64,000 nt of DNA from the NCBI RefSeq assembly GCF_019175285.1, contig NC_056527.1, positions 110,990,389-111,054,388 on the forward strand, given 5' to 3'. Positions within the stretch are counted from its first letter, which is position 1. Each line of letters starts with the position of its first letter. The notes under the pieces are model-generated. The model saw nothing but the letters and a program-made list of their open reading frames with translations, was not told where the DNA came from and made no database searches. The stretch is from Sceloporus undulatus. Its lineage: Eukaryota; Chordata; Lepidosauria; Squamata; Phrynosomatidae. Shown in pieces: positions 1 through 12,584 of this stretch. The position numbers were made by a program, and so were the translations under genes.

Positions 1-266
1 AAACTTCACAGCGCTGGGGGTATTTGGAGGAGGAGCAGGCAGAGATTTTCCCTTTAGGGCTCCGATCACATGCTCCAGCCACCAGGGATCAACTATCTTG
101 CCATGCTTTAATGACATACAAGCCGGGAAAATAAAAATCTTAAAAGTAATACAGAGGAAGAAGGATTCCAATGTTCAAATGATTTCTGAGCAGAGGTGCC
201 AACCTTTTCTTTCTGGCTTCTGTGCCTCTGCCTTTAACTGCAGCATGCTCTGCAGATGCAAAAGGA

Positions 267-465
267 GCATCTATGCTGTTGAGATAATGCAGTTTGACAC
301 CACTTTAAATGCTGTAGCTCCAACCCATGGAATCCTGGGATTTATAATTTTACAAGGTCTTTAGACTTCTCTGCCTCACCAAACTACAAATCCCAGGACT
401 CCATAAAATGGAGCTATGGCAGTTAAAGTGGGGTCAATCTGCATTATTTCTACAGTGCAAATGCA
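267..465. repeat. Palindromic MITE, family A
   Basis: The two arms (GCAGTTTGACACCACTTTAA and its complement near 430-460) fold on each other. This is the abundant family whose ends read GCATCCACACTGCAGAAATA. It is non-coding. Confidence 0.7.
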
Positions 466-540
466 CCCAAACTGGGAATAGGCTTTCCTATCTCCAGGTT
501 GGGAAAACCTTGGCTTAGCTTTCCTCTGTGCCACAGCAGG

Positions 541-1597
541 ACAAGCAGTCACTCAGATGTTGTTGGACTGCAGCTCCCATCATTCCTCACCATTGCCTAA
601 GCTGGCTAAGGCTGCTGGGAATTGGGAATCCAGTGTGATCCGACAATCCAGACTTCTCCAGCTCCTTCTCTATGTTGTTAAGTGTAGAACAAAATCATTG
701 CCTTTCCAAAACAAGAATTCTGTCTTCCCCATTAAAATTTCCTTCAGATCCTAAATCTCTAGCACTGCAGAAACTATTCACATTGAGAATCATTGCCACT
801 GAGAATTCTTCACATTGGCTGAGTTTGCATTCTCTTGGACACTTTGCCTGACCTTTTTCTTTGGATGCCTAAACTCATTATTTCTAAATGCTTGGCTGAA
901 GTTTTAAGTGACTGCAATGCTAGAAATTTGGAGACTGCTGGAAAATTTCATGGGGAACAGAATTCATCTTTATGAAGGAAATTGTTCTCATTCCTCCCCC
1001 CTCCCCCCAATAGCTAACACCTCAAACACAGGCTATGGCTATGCTATTCTTTCCTAGTTAGTTGCAGCTAGCCATCTCATTTATGATTTACCCAAATCAC
1101 AATACTATTTTATTTTCTTAAGAAACCTGCTGTATCCTAACCTGGAAAAGATCTGATGCTGAGCAAACACTCTCATCTGAATGCCTTCTCCTTCCTCCCA
1201 GTTTTGCAGCTAAATCACCTGGTTGGGAAAAGAATGTTATGGTCTTGGTCTAACAAAGACAGAGAAGGAAAAGAGAGGACCTTACATTCTCTTTTTTCTT
1301 TAGAAGGAGTTTGCTATGCAAAAAATAAAAATCTGCAAGTGAATCCTTTAAAGGCCCAGAGGGAACCATTATAACCATCTGCAGCCATCTGCCAGAGGCT
1401 GTGACTCAGGCTGCTTTTAAAGGAACAGCTGCAGGGGCTGATTCAAAACTGGAGAGTCCTCAAGCTTTTGTTTTATTGTTAAAATACCTACAGGATGCTT
1501 TTGCCCATGAACAGTGATTTGTAACTGAACTAGTTCTACAGTGTAGATGCACCCATCATCAATAATAAAATATACAAAAAGATGATTGAACCATGGT
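541..1597. other. Non-genic stretch
   Basis: Holds a half-copy of a dispersed palindromic repeat (GATGTTGTTGGACTGCAGCT, about 556-632) and a trace of a family A MITE end near 1535-1553. I see no gene. Confidence 0.5.
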
Positions 1598-1735
1598 CCA
1601 AGCATGATGTGGCACAGTGGTTTGCGCGTTGCACTATTACTCTGGAGACGAAGGTTCAAATCCATGCTTAGCCACGAAACGCAATTAGGGCCGCCGTAAG
1701 TCGGAAACGACTTGAAAGCACCCAAGAACAACAAT
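1598..1735 (+). repeat. Sauria-type SINE, internally shortened
   Basis: A tRNA-like head with a degenerate B box (GGTTCAAATCC) is joined directly to the Bov-B-like tail CGTAAGTCGGAAACGACTTG and an A-rich AACAA end. The central domain is missing. Confidence 0.8.
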
Positions 1736-1767
1736 ACAGATACCTCCATACAAAGATTATTATATCA

Positions 1768-1998
1768 AGAGTGTATGGCATAATGGTTTGGGTGTTGGAC
1801 CAAGACTCTGGAGACTAGGGTTCGATTCCAACCGTGAAGCTCACTGGGTGATCTTGGGCAAGTCACATTCTCTCAGCCTCAGGGGAAGGCAATGACATGC
1901 TCCTCTGAACAATCTTTGTCCAGAAAACCTGAGGATAGGTTCAAACCATTTTAGAGTCACCATAAGTTAGAAAGGACATGAAGGTACACAATGGCAAA
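1768..1998 (+). repeat. Sauria-type SINE
   Basis: tRNA-like head (GGGTTCGATTCC), central domain (CTTGGGCAAGTCACATTCTC) and 3' Bov-B-like tail (CACCATAAGTTAGAAAGGAC). Confidence 0.85.
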
Positions 1999-2145
1999 AT
2001 GACAAATTTGAAATTCTCAGCCAGAGAATTGTAGTGCCCCGCTAGACTACAAATCTCAGGATTAACATAGGATGGAACCATGACAGTTAAAGTGGAATCA
2101 AACCACTATAACTTTGTAGTGTGAATGAGCCCCTTAAGGTCATAT

Positions 2146-2428
2146 GGCTTTATCACACTGGGAAAACTGGGGGTTTAATAGGCAATTAACCTGTGCAAAT
2201 CATGCAGTCGCGATTAAACATTTTCACAGACATGGCACTTAAAGAGCCATTATTCTGGAATAACGAAGGAATAACTAGGCAATAAACAGCAACAAATCAT
2301 TCACACCATTTGTTGCCAGTTTATTCCTAGGACAATGGCACTTTGATGGCGATGTCGTGCAAAAATCTTAATCGCGATTGACCGATTTTCATGGACTAAT
2401 CGCCAATTTTCCCAGTGTGATAAAGTCC
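2146..2428. mobile_element. Non-autonomous DNA transposon with TTTATCACACTGGG ends
   Basis: Terminal inverted repeats CTTTATCACACTGGGAAAA and its complement bound about 280 bp without coding capacity. The interior also has inverted similarity. Superfamily is not assigned. Confidence 0.7.
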
Positions 2429-2795
2429 ATAGATCATAGCCTCATGCCCTCTTCCCTCTCCCCAAAGAATCCAGGGAATGTCTGTAGTTTAGCAGCGATG
2501 CTGAGATCTCCACTAGAGAAACAGAGAGTCATAATTTTCTCAGAGATCTGAAGTTCCCACGATCCCCCAGAGAGGAAAAGAGTGCTTCAGAGTGCGCTTT
2601 AATTGTAGCTATTCCTGCCTTCCTTTGTTACCTAGATATGAAATGTCTGGGACTGGATGATGTGTGTTTAATTGTCCCCAAAGCCCTGTGGTTTCACAGC
2701 TTCCTTTAAGCTTAAGATTCTCTTGGGTTGTGTGCAGTCTAATTGCCTTCTGTTGGGATTGCAGAAGAGAGGAAGGAAGAAATGTGAATCTGAAG

Positions 2796-2953
2796 CTGCA
2801 TCCACACTGGCAAAATAACCTGGTTTGGCACCGCTTTAACTGCCCTGGCTGCTCTGGGCCCCACAACAAACTCCAACACCCAGAATTCCATAGCCTTCAG
2901 CCAGGGCAGTTAAAGCAGTGCCAAACCAGGTTATTTCTCCAGTGTGGATGCAG
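2796..2953. repeat. Palindromic MITE, family A, near full length
   Basis: Ends CTGCATCCACACTGG and CCAGTGTGGATGCAG are exact complements, and the arms stay about 90% complementary for over 50 bp (AACCTGGTTTGGCACYGCTT). Confidence 0.85.
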
Positions 2954-3071
2954 AGAGTACATTGCTCATTTGCAATAACAGCACCCTTTTTTTAAAAGCA
3001 TGTCATTGATTTCAGCAGTGCTTCTTAAAAATGACATAGATAACAGTACTTGAAACAAATACAAAGACTTG

Positions 3072-3376
3072 GGGGTTTATCACACTGGGGGCTCATTTCG
3101 GCATTAAGGAGAGATTAAAGCACATTTAAAGCATCCCGCAAATCAAGCAAAAATGGCAATTGCGCGAATGATTATCACACGCAATTGCGCAAATAAAGTC
3201 ATGTCAGAAATGCATTGTCGCTGAAATCCCGAAAAAAGATGGGTGTTAATGCTTCTCTATGACCACTTTAATGGCTGGTTTTGTGTGACATTGTGTGAAA
3301 TCGTTTCACGTAATTATGCAATTTTTCCAGGATATTCACAGGATAAGTTCCTGTTTGCCTTCACGTGATAAACTCC
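3072..3376. mobile_element. Non-autonomous DNA transposon related to that at 2146
   Basis: Starts GGGGTTTATCACACTGGGGG and ends with ACGTGATAAACTCC. It shares the TTTATCACAC terminus and GC-dinucleotide-rich interior. Confidence 0.6.
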
Positions 3377-3401
3377 TTTGTCTTAATCTAGAATAGCTGT
3401 C

Positions 3402-3983
3402 CAGGTTGAGTCTCCTTTGTCCAAAAGGCTTGAGGCCAGAAGTGTTTTGAATTTTAGATTTTCAAAATTATTTTTAGAATACCTACATTTGCATTGTAGT
3501 GCAGTGGTTTGAATGTTGGACTAGGACTCTGGAGAGCAGGATTCGAATCCTGGCTCAACCACTGTAAACTCACTGGTTGACCTTGAGCAAGTCACACTCT
3601 CTCAGCCTTAGAGGACAGCAATAGCAAATTCCCTTTGAATGAAACTTGCTAAGAAAACCCTGTGGTAGGGCTGCTTTCGGGTCACCATAAGTCAGGAATG
3701 AAGGCACACAACAACAGCGTATTTGCATATATGAACCTAATGAGACATTGTGGAGACAGGACTCAAGCCTCAACACAAAATTCATGCATGTTTCATGTAC
3801 ACCATGTACAGATAGCCTGAAGGCAATTTTATGCACTATTTGTGATAATTGTGTGCATGAAACAAAGTTTGTATACAATGAACCATCAGAAAGCAAAGGT
3901 GTTACTTTCTCCGCCACCCATGAAAAAAAAGTATTTTGGAATATTTTGGATTTCAGAATCCTGGTAAATGGAGACTCAATCTG
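3402..3983. mobile_element. Tigger/pogo-like MITE interrupted by a SINE
   Basis: Ends CAGGTTGAGTCTCCTTTGTC and ACCAGGATTCTG/GGAGACTCAATCTG are inverted copies. The interior (TATGAACCTAATGAGACATT; GAACCATCAGAAAGCAAAGG) matches, from memory, a Tigger-derived family that is also present in other amniotes. A Sauria SINE sits inside it at 3495-3720. Confidence 0.65.
3495..3720 (+). repeat. Sauria-type SINE inserted in a Tigger-like element
   Basis: Complete head, centre and tail. It is flanked by an 8-bp target-site duplication ATTTGCAT at 3487-3494 and 3721-3728. Confidence 0.88.
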
Positions 3984-4132
3984 TAGTAGTACTAATATTA
4001 GTAATACTAATAATGACAAGAGGAACAACAACATGCCAAAGTAGATTATTTCTGCAGCCTTGGATATCAGCTCCCGTAATTCCTGATTGTTGTTCAAGTT
4101 GGCTGGGGCTTCTGGGAACTGAAGTCCATTGG

Positions 4133-4471
4133 CAGGGTGACCTGATGTCCTAACCGCAAAGGAGGACAAGGCAGTGTAAAATGTAGGACATTCAAGCAAC
4201 ATGTATGAAGCTAAAAAAACATCATAGAAATAGAAATTCATGCTCCTTGGTCCTGCACAAACTGGAGGACATTTTGGAATTCCTCCTGGATAGAAATTTG
4301 AAATGTCCTGGAAAAGGAGGACATCTGGTTATCTTGCAAAGGAGGACAAGGCACTGCCAAATGTAGGGCATTTGAGGAAAAATGTAGGGCATGACCAAAT
4401 AAAATTTCCTCTTGGACAGAAAGTTGAAAATGGAGGGCATGTCCTGGAAAAGGAGGACATGGGTCACCTTG
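4133..4471. mobile_element. hAT-like non-autonomous element
   Basis: Ends CAGGGTGACCTGATGTCC and GGACATGGGTCACCTTG form terminal inverted repeats. The interior repeats GGAGGACA and TGTAGGGCAT in both orientations. The CAGGG-type ends suggest hAT. Confidence 0.6.
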
Positions 4472-4477
4472 TCCATT

Positions 4478-4600
4478 TCCTAGTCTCTGGAACAGCAGAA
4501 AACAAGCTTGCTCCATCTTCTCAATGACATCCCTTGATATTTATCTATCATGTGACATCAGTCTTCTCTTTTTTGCTGAATATAGACACAATTCAGCTGC
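4478..4600 (-). repeat. CR1 LINE fragment
   Basis: The complement of a short CR1 ORF2 C-terminal segment (GTCTCTGGAACAGCAGAAAA), matching the CR1 copy at 18893. Confidence 0.65.
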
Positions 4601-4997
4601 AGATTTTCCAAAAGCCACTTAAATCAAAAGCATCCTAAATTTGACATTTTGGGGAAACATGTTTACTCTTTCTACTGGGTTCAATAGGCCTTACTCACAA
4701 GTAAATATTCAAAGGATTGCATAAACCATTCAAAATATCAAACATGTTGCTTTATTTTTCCACCCCGACCAGGAGCAAACTTTTTACTGTATTTGTAAAT
4801 GTTACTTTGAAAAAGTCTCATGTCCAGAAAAAAAAAGGAAAGAAATAGACCAAATAGAAGAGAAAAATGCAAGAGTAGTAACCACTGCATGAAAAGAACT
4901 TAAATCTGGAGTTTTGTCATATTGCAAAGGTGTATGTAACATCTCTGTAGTTTTAAAACAAAAATTTTAAAAAAATTTAAGGAGTGTGATAAAAGCA

Positions 4998-5069
4998 GGG
5001 CTCGTCCGGGATTTGAACCCGGGACCTCTCGCACCCTAAGCGAGAATCATACCCCTAGACCAACGAGCC
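4998..5069 (-). tRNA. tRNA-Pro (anticodon AGG)
   Basis: On the minus strand a 72-nt gene begins GGCTCGTTGGTCTAGGGG and ends CGGACGAGCCC. The acceptor stem GGCTCGT pairs with ACGAGCC. The anticodon stem CTCGC/GCGAG encloses the loop TTAGGGT, so the anticodon is AGG. The T arm holds GGTTCAAATCC (B box), and TGGTCTAGGGGTATG fits the A box. A TTTT tract just downstream (GCTTTTAT) fits RNA polymerase III termination. There is no intron and no CCA. It appears identical or nearly so to human tRNA-Pro-AGG as I recall it, and is not a SINE head because no SINE body follows. Confidence 0.97.
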
Positions 5070-5354
5070 AGATAGTAATACTGGGTTTGCAAAAAGATTC
5101 TCTACCAACTTCAATCATCTTGTGCCACGTTGAATTACTGTATATACAGGACAATTTCCATCCTATTGAAATGCATTGGTCTTAGCGCCACCTAGTGTCA
5201 CCTGAGAGTACTTTCTTGGTTAGGAATATAATTTTGCACCTTTCAAAGATGTGTTTGAAATTTTCACATTTCTGTGCACTCCAGCAATATACGATAACAT
5301 CCAAAAATCTACAAGACATAAAAGCATCACTGTATTGTGGATTTTGGATGTTGC

Positions 5355-5520
5355 TGCTACTGCTATTATTATCATTATCATTATTTATATCCCGCCTTTC
5401 TCCCAATGTAGGGACTCAAGGCAGCAAGCGATTAAAGCAATACAATTTAAAAACAGGACAAAAACATTAAAATGTCTAAATATGAAATTTAAACAAACAA
5501 CTGAACAATACAAACCTTAA
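5355..5520 (-). repeat. L2-like LINE 3' end
   Basis: ATT-rich tail followed by TTTATATCCCGCCTTTCTCC, the complement of the GGAGAAAGGCGGGATAWAAATAAA-type terminus. Confidence 0.6.
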
Positions 5521-8500
5521 AACTTAAATGATATGGTACTCATCTTGTCGGCATATGTTGATTTGGAAGCCAACAAATAGTGCTCCTCATTTTGCAAATA
5601 TGCATTTCTTATTTGTTTAAATCTGAATTAAGAAAGTTGCTAGTAAATGGATTTACTTGTCATTTTCAGCCCTTCCTGTTTGAGATTCAGAGCTGATTTT
5701 CCAAGAAGACGGTTGCCTTCTTGGAAAGGTCTCCTTTGCGGTGTGTGTATGTGTAACAGGTGGAAATCCAAAAGGTGAAGCTTCCCAGCAGGACATTGAA
5801 TGTACAAGCTGAACCTGTTGAATTGCCATGTCACATGCCAGGACTCATATCAGGATCAGAGGCACATACATCTCAATGCCAGTTGTTGGCATTGTATTGT
5901 GGGCACAGTTGCTTTCAAACCCTGCTTCTGGGCTTCCCATTGTCACATTTAGTTGCCCACTGTGGGAACTTAATACTGGATTCCTGGCCTGATCCAGCAT
6001 GGCTCTTCTTATGTTTTGAACTTGCCAGTTCATACATACAGGATCCATTTGGGACCTCAGGCTTTCTGGCCTATTGCAAAACTATTTTTCCCAACACAGG
6101 CTCTGAAAAATTATAAGGATTGAAACCATCCCCAAAAGGTGATAACTTCCATCCAGGTTTCACAATCTTAGAGGTAGCATTAGAGACAAAGAAACAAAGG
6201 AGGCAACCATCTCATAATTCAGTCCATTCCAACTTCCTTTATTATTTATTCATCTTACAATTAATAAACCAGGGCTCCGTTCATTTAAATAAAAATAAAA
6301 AGTGCAGAATGCTGATACTCCTCTAAAAAAATAGACATATCAATATCATATATATATATATATTTCTCAACCTGTCGAGACCGTTAGAGTCTCTGAGTAG
6401 ATATGAGCCACTGTCCTTCATGCACACATTCCTTGACATCACATCCAATTTCTTGGCATTCATAAACTGCCATCTGCAAGGTTACTGGGTGGCCAGGATT
6501 GGAATTACAGTATGAGTAAAGGTCGAAAGGAAGATCAGAAGGAGTTGCCATTGGCAGAAACTACAACAGACATAAAGCTCAACTTCCAAAGCAAATAAGC
6601 CACTATATCTGGATTTTGCCATATCCAGATTTCACCAGTGTCTGGCCTCAAACTGATATTGGACCTGGAAACCTTAGATCAAGGCTGGACGATGCGTAGC
6701 CTTCCAAGCATTGTTGGACTGCAAGTCCCACCAGTCCCTAGCTCACATTGGGGATGATGAGGATTGCTGTCCAACAATATTGAAGCAGGCACATGTTGCC
6801 CACCTCCTACATTAGAGGATAATATTCAATACCTTGCCACTCTGTGCAAAAAAACCTTCTCCTTACTACATTCTGCACATTAAGTGGCTGCAAAAGACAC
6901 AAGAGCATAGCAGGTTTGGTCAGCTGGCAACCCTACACCCACCTCCGCTAAGTGCAAGGCTCTCTCAAAGCATGGATGTTTTGCAAAGGATCTGTCTTTC
7001 CTTTCTCTCTGTCTCTCTCAAAAGTACACTGCTGCTCATATATTCTCAGACTATAAATAAGCCAGGAAATGAATAAGATATGATGAAACCAACCTTTCCA
7101 GGAATAAGAGGACAACAAAAGCAGTTGGATCCTCACAGATTATTCCTGATCATGTCAAGAGGGCCAAAGATATTGACAACAGGAGTCCCTTTGAGGGGGA
7201 GATGGAAGATTTTACTTTTTTGGTCTTTGCTTTTTTTGAGCCTGCATTCCCTATCCAATTCACACAAACACACTCTTGAGCAGCTCTGAAGCTCCCTCGT
7301 CATTTGCTCCCATTTTAAAACCACCATACAGTGTACTAAGATATGAATGACAGAAGCCCCCAAATGAAGAGCATTTATCCCTTCCTCTTGTAAGAAATAT
7401 GAATAGAAAGAAGACATCCCCTACAACAGAATTATCCACTTTTGCTTCTGTGCTTTTGCCACATCTAGATTCCTGAACAATGGCAGGGCACATGGTAATG
7501 TGCATAGTGCCCTCCGATGGCCAGCATGCCTCACATTCCAAAATCTGAGATGCTGAGAGTGAGGTGTGATGGTCCAAACACATTGTCCACTGCAGAACAA
7601 CCAAAAGCCCACAGCACAATTTTACTGGCTGTGACAGGCATCTCTCAATGATGTCTCCTACCAGTCGGTTCTACTAGAAATCTAGCTACACAGCTTGGGG
7701 GATTTGGAAAGCAAGCATACTACCTCCAAGAGTTGACCGAAAAGCACACACAAGGTTGCTCTTTTGGTTCCTAAAGGGATGGCATTTTGAGAACAGTCTC
7801 AGCCTGTGACCACAGGCCTATTTCTGTTTCTGAGATAACAGAAATGTTTCAGGCTCACATCAATGAATGCTCCTCCACACAAAATCATCCCAGCAAACAG
7901 AAAGCTAGCCCATCAGCATTCTAGCCTTCTTCCTGATGTGCTAATTTTCTACATGCGGGTTTTTAAAATATATATATACATTTTCTTGCACAGATGGGCA
8001 TTCAAGTCACAAGAGGCTCCATCGGCACTTTGAAATAGATTGACCCACTTTAAGTCTATAGTTTCTGAGAACAAAGAGGAAGCCTGGTCTGAGTAATGTT
8101 CTGCATATGGAGAGTCCAAGAGCTCACTCACTTTGGGGCACAAGTGTTGTGGGACAAAATGAGGCCTACTCTCTTTCTAGATATTAGGTGAAAGGGTGTT
8201 CCTCATCACTCCAGTTCACAAGTTCCTCTCAGAAAGAAGCTGTGAAGGATAAATCACCATGTGGAGGAAGAGAGACCAACAGCTCCAACAGACAACATGC
8301 CACCATGTAGGACAAAGGGACAATACTTCAAATATCAGAGGTCAAATCTTGGCTGTAAGGACACAAAAGCCACCACACAGCAACCAGAGACCACACAGAA
8401 GAAGAAAAGTGGACACATTAGTATCCAGGAGGTCAGACAATGTGAGCTTTGAGGTCTCATCCAACCCTAGGATTCTATGTTTTAAGACAAATGAATTCTA

Positions 8501-9081
8501 GGGACCAACATCACCAGAGAAATGTAATTATCCCAGTTCTGATTCAATTAAGCTGTTAACAAGAGAGCAACCATTTTGAAATAGGAAGCAGAACCTTTCA
8601 GAGCTTCAGAAACATATTCTCTACCTCCTCAAGTATTTTTTTTAAATCTGAAGGCCATTCAGGTGGTGAGCTGTTGGAGGCCCAAGTGATCTTGATAGCT
8701 AGCACCAGAACCTACTTCCCTGGCACAGATTATGAGAAGAAAGGAGAGACACATAACATGAGGAATAAGATTCTGAAAGAGACTGAGACAGACTGACAGA
8801 GATGGACTGATACTGCATCACAGATCAAATATAGGAACAGAAAGACAATCCATTGGTGGCAAAAGCCTGTCTGCCACAAAAGCAGGACAAAACTAGCTGA
8901 CAGCAAAAAAAATGTAGCCGCAGGATTTGACCAGGATGAATATTTAGGGAAGCAGGAGAAGGAAGATGGGAGAGTCAACATGCTCTTCGCTCCCAGGGAG
9001 GTGATCCTTCGTTGCGCAGAGCTGGAGGGTTCCTTGCATGAGAAGCCAGCAGCGAGGGCATCAGTACTGCCGCCCCATGCA
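5521..9081. other. Non-genic stretch downstream of PNP
   Basis: Contains a TA microsatellite (about 6347-6364) and one dispersed palindromic repeat (about 6690-6795). I see no further gene; the part near 9081 presumably holds the PNP 3' UTR, whose end I cannot place. Confidence 0.5.
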
Positions 9082-9299
9082 TTATGCCACATTGTTGTTG
9101 TGTTCGATGTGCTGCACCATCAGGGAAACCAGTTTCTCAAGGGTGCGGGCGCTCTGCCGGCTGGCTTCCAGGACCTCGGCATGGTTGGCCTTTTCCTTGC
9201 TCTCGTAGTCCAGGACAGCCTTGTTGGTGATAAGGGAGAAACCAAAGACACGCATGCCACAGTGGCGGGCCACAATCACCTCAGGAACCGTACTCATGC
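9082..9299 (-). CDS. PNP: PNP coding exon 6, stop codon
   Basis: The terminal coding exon follows acceptor CTCCTACAG. It encodes residues 222-293, starting [15 protein letters not shown] and including [11 protein letters not shown] (Thr246, Asn247) and EKANHAEV (His261). The stop is at 9084-9082. I found no close AATAAA on this strand downstream, so the 3' end of the transcript is not placed. Confidence 0.96.
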
Positions 9300-12200
9300 C
9301 TGTAGGAGAGAGCAGAAGGGGGAAAGAGTTGCAAAATTTCTGCATTATAGGCTTCTGAAGAACCTACTCATGGATTTTTTTAAGTGTACAGCTGCGGAAA
9401 AAATGGCAGTCGGAGAAAAAAATGGGCAGGTGGAAAACTGATAAAATGTGCAGCTGGGAAAATACTGGGGTAAAAACAGGAGAGGACACTAGAACAGAAA
9501 TCTGTAGTGACATATAGAAATGTAATGGGCATATAGAAATGCTTGCCAAAGCTCTGAAAGAAATCAAGGATTATTAAGAACTTCCAGGATGGAGGAGGTT
9601 AAGGCACCAGTTTTGTTTCCACCACTTCGATGGAGCAGCAGAAATAGTCACATAGGCGCGTTACAGACCGCCCAAAAGCGGGCGGTCTAGCGCCGGCTCT
9701 ATTAGCTACATCGAGAAGCCCCAGTGGCCAGACCACGAGGCTTCCCAGCACAGCTAAAAAGGAGCGCCGAAATGGCGCTCCTTTTTGGCCCCTGGAAGTG
9801 GCGCCACGAGGCGCGCACTTGCGGCGTCACTTCTACCGCGCCATGTCTGGACACTGTGCGTCCAAGATGTAAATATGGCAGCGCCCATGTGGATGGGCGC
9901 TGCCATTTAGTACGTGCTCCGCGCGTCCTAGGGAGAAGAGCGGTTAGGAAGGTGAGAACCTTCCTAACCCTAGCACGCCCCTTCCTAACCCTAGGACGCG
10001 CGGAGCGCGTACTAAATGGTGGTGTATAACCCACCTTAGTAATTTAACTAAAACAGATTCATCAATAAATTGTCTCTGTATAGTATTTCCTCTCCAAAGT
10101 AAAAAACTGCCATTGGTACAGGTGTGTAAACAAGAGAACATCGTGGCTAAATGCCTGTGTTGTTCTGCATCCTTTCTCCCTGGCAGCTCTCAAAAACGGC
10201 AGTTGCTGCTTATTTGTGGATAGGGATATAGGAGGAATGAAACACCAGCTGGATTCCATTCAGTGGGAGGAAGAAATGAGGATGTGTTCAAAGCTGTATA
10301 TGTGGAGGGCCAACTGTACAACCCCAAAGTTGTACACTGCCAAGATGGCTGAAGAAGAAATACTCAAGCCATCGTTCAATAAATACTTTGAGCTAAGCCT
10401 AGCATAGAATATCGCCACAAACGTTTCCCCTTAACTCTGCCCCCAACTGACCTACAGCATCAGCACCCAGTCGTTGCAGGAAGCGGCATTCAGCAATGGT
10501 CTCGTAGGTGGGACCTCCCAAAGCAACATAGACACCTTCACGGACACACCCAGAACATCCCATCTCAGACGCCACGGTGTGGGCTAGCTTCCTCAAGTCC
10601 TGGTTGTAAGCATCTGACATGGGTGGGAAGCGGACACCAAATCTGTTAAGAGGGAAGGAGAACAGGAGATGTTTAAAAGAAAAAAAACTGAGTTGGTCCC
10701 ACAATTGAGGAGAGTGAGGGAGCAGCTTTTGGATGGCATGCAACAGCACAGCAAAACTGTTTGCTGTTTGATATTACTGAATTTTGTTTTCTTGCCAGAG
10801 ATGAAGAGACTCTACTTCCTGTATCTAAAGAAATTGCAGTTTTTAAACTTAGTACTTTAGATTCAAATGGAAGGGGGCAGAGTGTCGCTTGCCGTCCTAC
10901 CTCAGGCAGCAAAATATCCTAGGTCAGCCCAGCCCTCGGTGTAAATTCAAGAGTTCTGCGTAACCAGTCTATTCAGATTCTATTGTTCAGATGTGTGGGA
11001 AGTGCCATCTATCATCCTTACAGCTTTTGCTTTGCATATGGTTCCAATGTTTCAAGAGCATTCTTGGAAAATGTACTTTTTGGGGGGCTATGCCTCTCAA
11101 AATCTCTATGTCTCCCTGGCAGCTATTAGGGATAGTATCTAATAAGAAACACAACAACTACAACAACTTTTCTATGTTCCGTCTATGAGAATTTGTGGTC
11201 TGTGATGGGGGGGGGGGGGCATTTACTCCCTCATCCTAAGAACACCAGGGCCAAACTACTGTATCAGAAAACCTCAGAGACAGGACATCAGTTGGAAAAT
11301 TATCCAAAGAAAAGACTTATCCTGCCTTACCTGTCATCGTTGGGTCCCACCAGTGGGTTCTGCCCAGCAAACCCAGGTAAGTTAATGTGGTCTCGGATCA
11401 CCATGATGTCTCCCACCTTGTACTCAGGGTTGAGCCCCCCTGCTGCATTGGTTACAATGAGGGTCTCCACTCCAAGGAGATGGAAGATTCGGACTGGGAA
11501 AGTCACCTGGAAGGGAGAACAGAAAGAGTACATGTGAGAGGTGGGTAGGTTTCTCCAGCAGTAGAATCAGAGCAAGGCACAAAAAATACGTCCCAATGAA
11601 GTTGTATCTATTGTTCTGATTTACAGTTCTCTAAATAGCCTTGTGAGGTAGTTTATGTTGGCAGAACATACCTGACTGAAGGGCAGCTGGGAAGCTTCAT
11701 AAATGAGCAGGGATCTGAACTTGGGTTTCTCCAGCTCCACATTTTTAACAACTAGAGCCCCATATTTCCCCTAAAGATAACCCTTCAATTCTGAAGCACA
11801 AGGAAAAATGGCCAAAGCATAGAGAAATCATGTGCCTTCAGACACAGAAGTGATAAAGAAACTCTGAATATCCTCAGAGTTGTTTCAAAGAAGCTTACAG
11901 TGGTTGTGCAGCAACTTACCTTCCAGAGCGGGTAGCCTTCATACATGTGGAAGCGACCTTGCATGACCACGCTGGGTGTGCCACTAAGATTCCCAAACAC
12001 CAGCCTTCCAGCATGACCAACCACTGAAACAAGAGAAGGAAAAAGTTAATGCTTCTTGATTCCCCTCAGTGGCCACCGTCTTGCACAGAATGAAGCTTCT
12101 TCTCTCTCTGTTGCTTTCTGGTATCCACTACTGCCCTTCACTGGGCTGTACAGCCCAGGTGTGTCTTTTTGTTGTTGTTAATTTATGGTGCCTCTATGAA

Positions 12201-12538
12201 TGAGAAACCTCCAAGTCACCTTCTTTATTTACCTGTGCTCTGGGGAAAGTTGGGAATCTTGGAATATTCAAAAGCGACTTGGTCCTTCAAGAGGTCAGCC
12301 AGCCCTCCAAGGCCTGAGCCACAGATGATGGCAACTCTGGGCCGGTGCTTGGTGTTCGCCAGAAGCCAATCTGCTGTCCGCTTGAAGTCTTCATAGGTAT
12401 ATCTGTGAAAAAGATTGTTGATATTGTTATTATTTCTACACTATTACTTTTCATTCATTTTATCCTCCCTTTTTTATTTTTGCTGATACTGGGACTCAAG
12501 GTGACTTGAAAAAATTAAAACTCAGTTAAAGGCACACA

Positions 12539-12584
<46 letters not shown>

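Noticed and set aside
3570-4241. Longest open frame on the minus strand (223 codons) with a hydrophobic stretch
   Set aside because: It is composed of an antisense SINE, an antisense Tigger-like element and part of a palindromic repeat; no conserved domain and no codon pattern of a gene.
8980-9441. 153-codon plus-strand open frame
   Set aside because: Antisense shadow of PNP exon 6.
9702-10034. Arg-rich open frames on both strands
   Set aside because: They lie in the GC-rich MITE in PNP intron 5 and arise from its base composition.
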